Below, piece by piece: positions 56,465 to 64,000 of a stretch of 64,000 bases of DNA. The position numbers and the translations under genes are program-made. This stretch comes from Rhipicephalus microplus. Taxonomy: Eukaryota; Arthropoda; Arachnida; Ixodida; Ixodidae. Numbering within the stretch: position 1 is the first letter of the stretch; every line of letters begins with the position of its first letter. The stretch covers positions 251,088,092 through 251,152,091 of the forward strand of contig NC_134710.1 of assembly GCF_043290135.1 (NCBI RefSeq), in the 5' to 3' direction. The notes under the pieces are model-generated. The model saw only the letters and a list, made by a program, of their open reading frames with translations. It searched no databases and had not been told where the DNA came from.

Positions 56465-59400
56465 ATTAAACATAACAAAGTGTTTGCGTTCATACGTGCT
56501 CTGTCTGCACAATGAAGTCTGATGATTTCAACACTGCTCAGAATTGGTGTTGTTAGAGTGTGACAACTGCCAATAAAGTTGAACCCTCCCCTCCCCCCAC
56601 TTACATGAGTTTCTTTCATTTCGACAAGGAAATAAAAAAAATGACTGTCGAATAGGACATACCTTTCGACAGAACGGAGCAGGTTAGACGTCTTAATACT
56701 TTATGTAACTCGCTGCCTCCTGCAAGTGTTGTACAACATGCGCAGTTTCTACCTCACATCACTCCGTGGCTGCTCTATGTGTACGATACGCAGTCTGTGG
56801 TCACCACCGCAATGAAGAATATAAGAAAAAAGGGTAATAAATGATGCAGCAGAAAATTTCATTTCCTTAAAGCATTAGCAAATGAATAGAGCATCGAGCC
56901 AGTGCAAAACTTTTATTATGGTGCAAACTTTTTATTGATTTCGCAGCGTTTTTTACGTTAATGTAATCTTGTAGCATCATCTTTGGTGCCCGAAATATCT
57001 GATGCATTATCAGCGAACATTCGATTTTGGGAGTGGTGCTGTCTTCCTGACGTTGATGGAATGCCCGGGCGCTGTCTGTCGTTTCGTTTCTTTTCAAAAC
57101 GTTCTCATCTTTCCGCTTAGTTCTGCCCATTTTCCTATGCTTTATTCGACTGGACACTCAGTGGGTATTTTGATGCGTTTCCACCACGGAGTAAGAATAA
57201 GTTACACCATGGTTTCCACACGTGGCGCCGTTCTCAGGCCGACCTCATTTCAGCTTGCTTCTATAACGGCCAGGGGGATTTTTTTGAAACAGAACTGCTG
57301 AAATGCACCAAATAGTATAAACTATTTGTGCTACAGCTCTTACGAGTTTTTCGTAGGTTTAGTTGCGCTGATTGTTATGCAGCTTAACTGCTCATAACGT
57401 AGTTTAATTGCTGTATGCCCGCTATTTATTAATACAATTTTGATAACAATCTACAAGCTATGACCTGTAAAACCTGGCGACATAAGAAAATCAACTCTCG
57501 CGAAGACACATATGCCTGATGATCTATTTAGAAAACGTTGTCCGACGTACCAACTATTCAGAAAAGTGAAAGATACTTTTGCGTCAGACGGGAGAAAAAA
57601 GAAAATGTGGTGACTGGCGCTTTCCCGACAGACTACAAGTGCAATGCTTCGCCGCGGTCTACAAAACGCTACGTGGGATCACTAAAATAAAGCAGATGGT
57701 AGAGAAACCTCCGCATACGAGGAAACAATGGCTAAAGTTATGTATTTCCCGCAAGGTCTAACTCCATGAGATATATGCGAATCACCGCATTTGCTTACGT
57801 GCTATGTCTACGAGGCCTTGTGCGCACCTCATTGGTTTCAAAGACATTGGTCCGAATCATGAGCATGGTCAGGCTCGTGAACGTCTTGAGCACGAGCTTT
57901 GCGCTTGTCTTGACTATTTACAAGCTTACAAGCACGCGATGTCTACCAACGGAACTGATGGACGCCAGTGCCAACAACTGCCACAGGAACTTGCAGCAGC
58001 GTATTTGGACAGTCGGACAGCCGCAGCACAAGAGGAAGTCCCGACTCGAAGGGAGCATACTATTGTCTGCCGCATCAGTTGGTCTTAAACTACTGGGGAA
58101 GTAGGGTTGCCACAGAATAGAGTGAGTCTGAGTAACTGCAGTAAGTCCAATGACAATGTAGCCCCTGCGTCGAAATTGGCACAAGACTCGTCGACGAAAC
58201 GCTCCTTTGACAGTAAGGACTCAGAAGACGAGCGTGATTTGAAACGTATATGCTCAACATGCAAATCGTCAAATATGTGGAGTAAAGGAAAAACCGAAAG
58301 AGAACGAAGACGTTGCCCTATTCTCTATAAAACTAGCCGGTAATACCGTTTGGCATCACCACTTGCTGAAAGCAACCTTGGAAGAAAAAAGGCTTTCACG
58401 TCCTAATCTCATAAGTTTATGCTTACTAATATTCTACAAGTACTTTCAAGTTTCACATATGTGTGTGTGTGTGTTTGTGGGTCTGAGTGAGAGCGAGAGA
58501 GAGGGGAGAGGCTACTGCCATCGGAACGTACGATATGCGTTGTAGACATGACACATACCGCATCAGCCGGAAACGCAGACATTTAAGTGCGTTTTTTTAG
58601 ATTGACCGGGTTTATCAGCACGTCCGAAAAAAATTATTATCGCGTTGTTTGACTTTGTTTTTTGCTCCATTATTTCTCACTCTTCTAATTTTGAAAGTGC
58701 AACGGCACTTTTTATAGGGTCTACTGTTACAAATGTTCTGCCGTATGCAACGGGTTTGCTTTTACATCAATTAATTTATGTTTTGGAAACTTATTATCAA
58801 ATCACGCTTTTGGCAAACTATTTTAACGTCTTCATATTTCCCTAAAATTTCTACAACTGCATGCTTCAGGAACGTATTATTTAGGTACGGCATGCAGCTC
58901 ATTCCTGTAGAGTTTCAGTTAGATCAGCTGAGACAATATTTTGTCGAATTGTTTCATGCAAACGATATAGTGAAGACATGTTGAACAATGAAAAAAAAAG
59001 AGGAAACGGGAAAAATGCAATTTTGTATGCAGGCACATTTATAGTAAACAAATACCCTGCCACCGTTTTTATAAACAAATGCATTGGACGTCTTACGTGT
59101 TGCGATCTGTTTACGACTCTGTGTTTCCAAAAAAAATCTAGCAAACATTCCCGACTACAAGGAAGCTGAGCTCCAGTCGAATTACGAGCCTTAACGATCA
59201 GTGCCTTAGCGAAGCTCCTGAAGCGCCATTACGATAAAGTCGGGAAGCCGAGAGAGGGAATAAGCGAAGAAACAGCGACCACTTCGTCTGTACAAAGTAG
59301 CTGGACGGAATTTGGAAGCGAATGCCGGTCGCACAACAACGCCATTCACGATACGGCATCATAGCAGCGAAGTCGTTCTCTGCACAAAGCGATAACAGCT

Positions 59401-60954
59401 CACACGCGCTGCATCCGACGCAGAGCTGCAATGCCATTACGGCGTCACTCGAGTCTGGTATTTCTGGCTCATATTAAAGATAACGCGAACATAGATGCTC
59501 GAGAGGCAGAATGTTTCGCGAACGAAGTGTATAGACGTTGAGCACACAGACCTACCCTACATACACACCAAGACCGTGCGCAAGGAGGCGGTGACGGATG
59601 ATGATGATGATAGAATAACAATGCCGTCAGACATCGAGCGACTCAAAGCAATACATGTACACGCGTACAGCGTGTGCGTCCTTTTTTTCGACTCCTGGGC
59701 GTTTAGCACGCTTCAACAAAGGGCTTTGAGGGAGACACATCGTGAACAGCGTACGCAACAAAGTGGATCGGGTATAATAAGTAGGGTGCTAAAAGACGTT
59801 AAACTTTAAAGCAAACTTTCCTCGTGGTTAGGAGTACACCATCTTCTAAGTTTTATGCTATCCGAACAGAATCTCTACTTGTGAAGGAGGACTAAGCTTC
59901 ATTGTTATTTATTTATCTACTTTGCCATCTGACACAGATTACTGCTTTAGCCTTCTGAGCTCTGAGGGTCAAAATTAATCCGCACTTTGGGAATGCAACC
60001 ACTCCTTCCGAGAAGAACCTAACAAAAACTGGCCATGGAGCTTTGGGTAGCGACCTCGTTGCAGTGCTTAACACTAGCTGAGCTTCGTGCAGCTGTGCGC
60101 ACAGTTGTACTTGTACACAATTATATTCTGCCAAAACACGAAGCTTTAGCTGTGAAGATGCGACGTATCAATAAAGCTATTTCGCTCACTACTTCAAGGT
60201 TATGTTCTTTACTCCTGCGTGAGTCGCACTAACCTCAACGCCATCAGCAGCACTGAAAACTTTCTCACGCAAGAACTTAATATGGACTACAAAGACTATC
60301 ATCAGTCACCGTCTTAGCTATAGGCAAAATGACTCTTCCAAGCGTTGGATATCCGGCAATTCCTCATTAGGTATTCGTCCTCTTAGATGTTTCCTTTATA
60401 ACTAATGTAGACAAATTCACATTCAATAACGCATTGGCATTTGTATAGGCGTTATTTTACAATGTTCGCTGACTTAAATTATGCTAATGTTAACTCTGTG
60501 TAAGGTTTGCCATTGCATCAACTGTTGAAACTGAAACAGCTGCGAATTATGCGCGTTTATGGGCAGATCGACTGACTGCATCAGCCTTGTTCTTTTTCAC
60601 AGAAATCCCAGTAGTCTGTCGGCAACCGAAATTAGACAGGTATTTTCTCATTAGCTTGAAGCTAAATTTTCTTTGTGTTCTGATGCCTTAAAATTTCTCC
60701 TACATGTATCTTATGGCTGTGTCTTTGCCTCCCCCCCCCCCCCCCCCCACACCTGGTCGCCTAATTGGGGGCGCCAATCCTCCTCCTTACAGGTTTACTC
60801 AGTTGGACCTTTCACAGAAACGATAATAACAGGATTGAGTCCATCAAAAAAAGCTATTCGTGTTATTTACCGTTGCTGCGATAGGCAATTTTCACCTTCT
60901 TCCGAACTTAGATTAGTCTGACCACTCTGGCAACACGTGACCACAACGAAAGCT
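56465..60954. other. Long unassigned stretch
   Basis: ORFs at 57804-58088 and 58107-58343 lie in one frame separated by a single TAA and look somewhat protein-like (for example STKRSFDSKDSEDERDLKRI), but no domain, splice sites or repeat family could be assigned. The rest is unremarkable. Confidence 0.4.
60732..60751. repeat. C-homopolymer run
   Basis: About 19-20 consecutive C; a likely length-variable site. Confidence 0.9.
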
Positions 60955-61265
60955 CATGCATGCCATGATTGAGACCCCACGGCGTGCCCAATTAAACCTG
61001 TCATTTCTGTTTGCTCAACCTTCCTGCATTCGTCGCTCGCATAATCCTAATATTTTGCTGCTTAAATCTAGAACTGATTTGTACAAATATAGCTACTTTC
61101 CTGCAACAATTCATCATTGGAATGCTTTGCCTGGGTTTGTTCATGCTTTACCAGTGACCACTTTTTTGTCTGTGCTTGACATGGTACGTTATCACCATTC
61201 TTGCCATAGCCGATGATGAACTGCGGCATCTATAAAAAATAAGTTAACAAACTAACAAATGTAAT
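60955..61265 (+). mobile_element. CR1/Jockey-like LINE C-terminal fragment
   Basis: An open stretch reads RAQLNLSFLFAQPSCIRRSH, LLLKSRTDLYKYSYFPATIH and HWNALPGF. The motif RTDxYKYSFFPxTIxxWNxLP is the characteristic end of these LINE ORF2 proteins. The piece is very short and 5' truncated. Confidence 0.72.
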
Positions 61266-62164
61266 TTTTTTCAGTTCCAGGGCTATGGCTCCGCATGTTT
61301 TCTTTTGTTTTGACGATAACGAAGACGTTGCATTCAAAAAATGTCTTTCTTTCTACACATCTCTGCCCCCTGTTTTTTTTTCTTATCCTGTTTTGTGCGC
61401 AGATCATAATATTCGATAGATTGTATGCGCGTGAATATTCAATCTGTCTTTTCGCACTGCAGTTTACTTTTGTTTAAACAAGGTAATGAAGAGCACTAAG
61501 TTGGGCTAGTTGATTGAAATTTGTTCTGCTAACTTTTACCCGCGCTGAATCCAACAATTACAAAGGAGAAGTGGGAGACAGCACGTGCGTACGACCTGTA
61601 TTCTAATTTTATTGTGTTCTAGTTTGGTTTAGCTCAGTTAAATCTTCGAAGAACGAGCTTATGAAGTGCAAAAATAAAATTTCCCGTTAAATCACAGACA
61701 ACCTATACATTTCAATATTATTGTCACCAGAGATACCACGGTGGTTAGCAACTGATTTCAGTAACAAAATATGCAGTAATTGAGCGAGCCAGCCAACATT
61801 CAAGTTGAATTTACTTGCGTGAAATAGAACCAAATTTCTCTTCCGAGGGTACCAACCAATTTACGACAAACATATACAGCCTCCAATGGATTGTCGTTGA
61901 TAAAATGTTCAGTGTATCCCAAAAATTACATTGATAATAAAAGAATCATAATATGCAAACTATGCCACCAAAAGTATGATAATCGGCACGCTCACTGACA
62001 ACCTCAAATGCAACTATTTTGTTGGAGTTTCGAATGTAAACGAAGCTCTGGGCTAGCTGGCTAGCTTTACATACTGAATGAAAACAGTGTGGCTCCTTCA
62101 CACAGAGGTAGAACACCTCCGTTTTGTTACTTTTGTCACCGTGTGGAAAAAATTACGGCATATT
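61266..62164. other. No recognised feature
   Basis: AT-rich; nothing supported. Confidence 0.5.
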
Positions 62165-62800
62165 CACGGGGTGAATGATGATGAATGGGCGAAGCTCCGG
62201 AGGGATTCATCGGTAAACTGTGAATCTTCCGTGTAATTCGCCCAGTCGATCATCACGTAAAGACGTGAGAAACGCTGTGTGTGTATATACACAAATCAAC
62301 TTTTATTTGTTCTTAGACGATGGATGGCTTGCGATGTCCCTTGCCTCGCGCGCTCGCACATCGGGATTCTGTCTGCGAGCGCGCGCTGCTGCCGCCTTGC
62401 GCTCTCTCCGCTGTGCAGCCTTATCCATCCGGCGACTCCGAGCGCGCGCCAACAGCGAACGGATTTTATTACAATGCTCCCCCTAGCGTACGTCGCCGCA
62501 CTAAATCGAACGATTGCCTTCAACCAATGACACGCGCCATATGTGACATCATTCCTATTTTATAAGATCTCGCGTCTTTCATCAACTACAAGTACCGCTT
62601 TCTAGTTTATAACATCTTGCATCTTTTCATCATCAGCTACAAGTACCACCATCTAGTAAACACTACAAGAACTAAACGAGAGGTGGCTACATACAGGAGA
62701 CGGTACCGCCATCTAGTGAACACTGCAAGAACTAAACTAGAGGTGGCTACATACAGGCTACAGGGGACGCACAGCCCACGCCCTAAGGAGCTTCGCCCCT
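62165..62800. mobile_element. Terminal-repeat element, same family as 14.1-15.1 kb
   Basis: It starts CACGGGGTGAATGATGATGA and GGGCGAAGCTCCGGAGGGAT and ends CCTAAGGAGCTTCGCCCCTA followed by an A-run, so the ends are inverted versions of GGGGCGAAGCTCCTTAG. The interior is GC-rich (GCGAGCGCGCGCTGCTGCCG) and carries a 60-bp direct repeat at 62643-62760 with CCATCTAGT and GAGGTGGCTACATACAGG. No protein is encoded; the ORFs overlap in all frames as expected from GC-rich non-coding DNA. Confidence 0.68.
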
Positions 62801-63321
62801 AAAAAAAAAAGCCACAGCGGTGAAGCAGTGAACGCGATTACAACAAATTAGAAGGTTATGCGCAGAATGGAAAGCAGATCGAAACGCACCCCGCATTTCT
62901 CACGCACAAATGACGCACGAAACGCACTCGCAGCTACAGATTAACGCGAATGAGCGTCTCAGTTGTTACTTCTCTGGGTCTGAAAAGCGCGCGCTTATCG
63001 CGAACGGAGACTGCGATGATTCCAGTGATCTTTGTGTGCCCGGTAAATACAACAGAATTGTTCCAGGTAAAGCCCAAGGTCAGCCAATACGTACAATCTT
63101 CCCCTCCTCCCAACCGCGAGATAAAGGTGCGCAGGGGAGTGTAACTTCCGTCCTCTAAGCAAGGCAAAATAGGCGTGGGAGATTAGAGCGCGCACGGCCA
63201 CGCGATGTGGCGACGTCATTTGCGGCTTCTTGCTGAAAATTCTGAAAATACGATTCCCCGAGATGGCCGTCAGCAGAAGTAAGTGGTAGATATAAATAGC
63301 TTGCCATCTGAATGATGAATG
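62801..63321. other. No recognised feature
   Basis: Short overlapping ORFs on both strands without domains, between two mobile elements. Confidence 0.45.
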
Positions 63322-63530
63322 ACGTGCCACTCGGTGGCTCAGTGGTTAACGCCTCGCACTCACGATTCAGAGGATCCAAGGTCGATTTCACGCGCCGGAG
63401 TGTGTTTCTGCTTTTCTTCTTTCTTGCATTTTCACATATATAGATACGTATACATATACGGTGAATGCCGGTGACGCTGGCGACAAGATCCAGCCGAAAG
63501 TGTCCATAGAATTGCTATCTCAATAAAATC
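63322..63530 (+). mobile_element. tRNA-derived SINE (family E)
   Basis: The head CTCGGTGGCTCAGTGGTTAA, GCCTCGCACTCACGATTCAG and CCAAGGTCGATTTCACGCGC resembles a tRNA with a worn B box. A pyrimidine-rich stretch, ATATATAGATACGTATAC, GTGAATGCCGGTGACGCTGG and a terminal CAATAAAA follow. It could be mistaken for a tRNA gene, but the attached body and degenerate B box argue for a SINE. Confidence 0.68.
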
Positions 63531-64000
63531 ACACTGTTTCCGCTCAATGTATGTAGACCCGGCAGCATGGCCATCAGTGTCTTCGTGTTCTCCCGGTGGC
63601 GATTCCTTCATGCTGCTGCGCTGAATACACAGTGGTCCGGCGTGCAAGCCATTATTTATGTTTTGTTGATGTGGTCTACAAGCTAGTAGTTCGGAGTGTA
63701 ACGCTTCGAATTTTAGTGTAGCATGGTATACCTGGTGTTTCGGTGCTAGATAACCCCACTGTGTTTTCTTCGATTGTGTCACTCTCTATTTTCATGAGTT
63801 TCAGAAATGCAAACCTGCTTCTGCTTTCGTATTATTCAATTTGCAGTGAAAACTTGGCATAACTAATCGTATAAAACAGTGCTTAAATGGGACATTTGTC
63901 GGCAACTGAAACAACAAGAACAGTATTTACAACGACAAGAAAAAACATACTATTCTGAAAAAATATTTTGCAGAGCTGTATAAACGTGATCTGACTGCAA
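63531..64000. other. No recognised feature
   Basis: Unassigned sequence to the window end. Confidence 0.5.

Noticed and set aside
57804..58343. Two same-frame ORFs separated by one stop
   Set aside because: No domain, no convincing splice sites or repeat match; kept only as an unassigned stretch.
63322..63400. Possible tRNA gene
   Set aside because: B box is degenerate and a SINE body follows; interpreted as a SINE head.

Overview
This window looks like intergenic and intronic DNA from an arthropod nuclear genome, most likely a hard tick (Ixodida, Rhipicephalus/Dermacentor-type). The evidence is: two spliced exons of an arthropod-type arrestin; several tRNA-derived SINE families, several non-LTR retrotransposon (LINE) types and a GGGCGAAGCTCC-ended repeat that I recognise from memory as abundant in tick genomes; very long di-, tri- and tetranucleotide microsatellites; and almost no open reading frames that make sense. 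Nothing looks prokaryotic: there are no operons, rRNA genes or CRISPR arrays.

The only host gene I can name is an arrestin on the minus strand. Exon A (40848-40608) and exon B (34971-34680) have proper splice sites, compatible phases and a continuous arrestin N-domain. They are separated by a 5.6 kb intron carrying an (AAT)n/(ATT)n array, a 145-bp tandem duplication, two SINEs and a (GT)n tract. The first coding exon and all exons after about residue 185 were not found, so the gene probably extends beyond both sides of this interval. Three other pieces may belong to unidentified genes: a THAP-type zinc-finger N-terminus (8276-8410, +), a minus-strand candidate exon with a strong donor (13420-13603), and a plus-strand candidate terminal exon (1266-1442).

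Layout. 1-300: SINE plus LINE fragment. 420-662: (TTCC)n. 2.4-2.75 kb: tRNA-like composite repeat. 6.1-6.5 kb: AT tracts and an inverted pair of SINE tails. 7.7-8.4 kb: unidentified coding remnant and THAP fragment. 9.6-10.0 kb: I-type LINE tail. 14.1-15.1 kb: terminal-repeat element with a minisatellite. 16.3-17.8 kb: SINE cluster. 19.0-23.6 kb: nearly complete LINE with an intact esterase-type ORF1 and a broken ORF2. 26 kb: LINE 3' end. 27.5 kb: SINE. 29.9-30.5 kb: compound tetranucleotide array. 34-41 kb: arrestin exons and intron. 41.9 kb and 45.3-46.5 kb: two copies of one LTR family, the second apparently a solo LTR. 48 kb: LINE tail. 51.3-55.0 kb: degraded I-type LINE with RNase H. 55.3-56.5 kb: another LINE tail split by a SINE with a target-site duplication. 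61 kb: LINE tail. 62.2-62.8 kb: second copy of the 14 kb repeat family. 63.3 kb: tRNA-derived SINE.

I did not find a previously undescribed multi-gene system. The points most worth checking are the Ser/Thr/Gly-rich insertion in the arrestin, the Glu at its polar-core position, and the solo LTR whose promoter region carries two perfect heat-shock elements next to a TATA-like box. All family names come from recalled motifs, not database searches.
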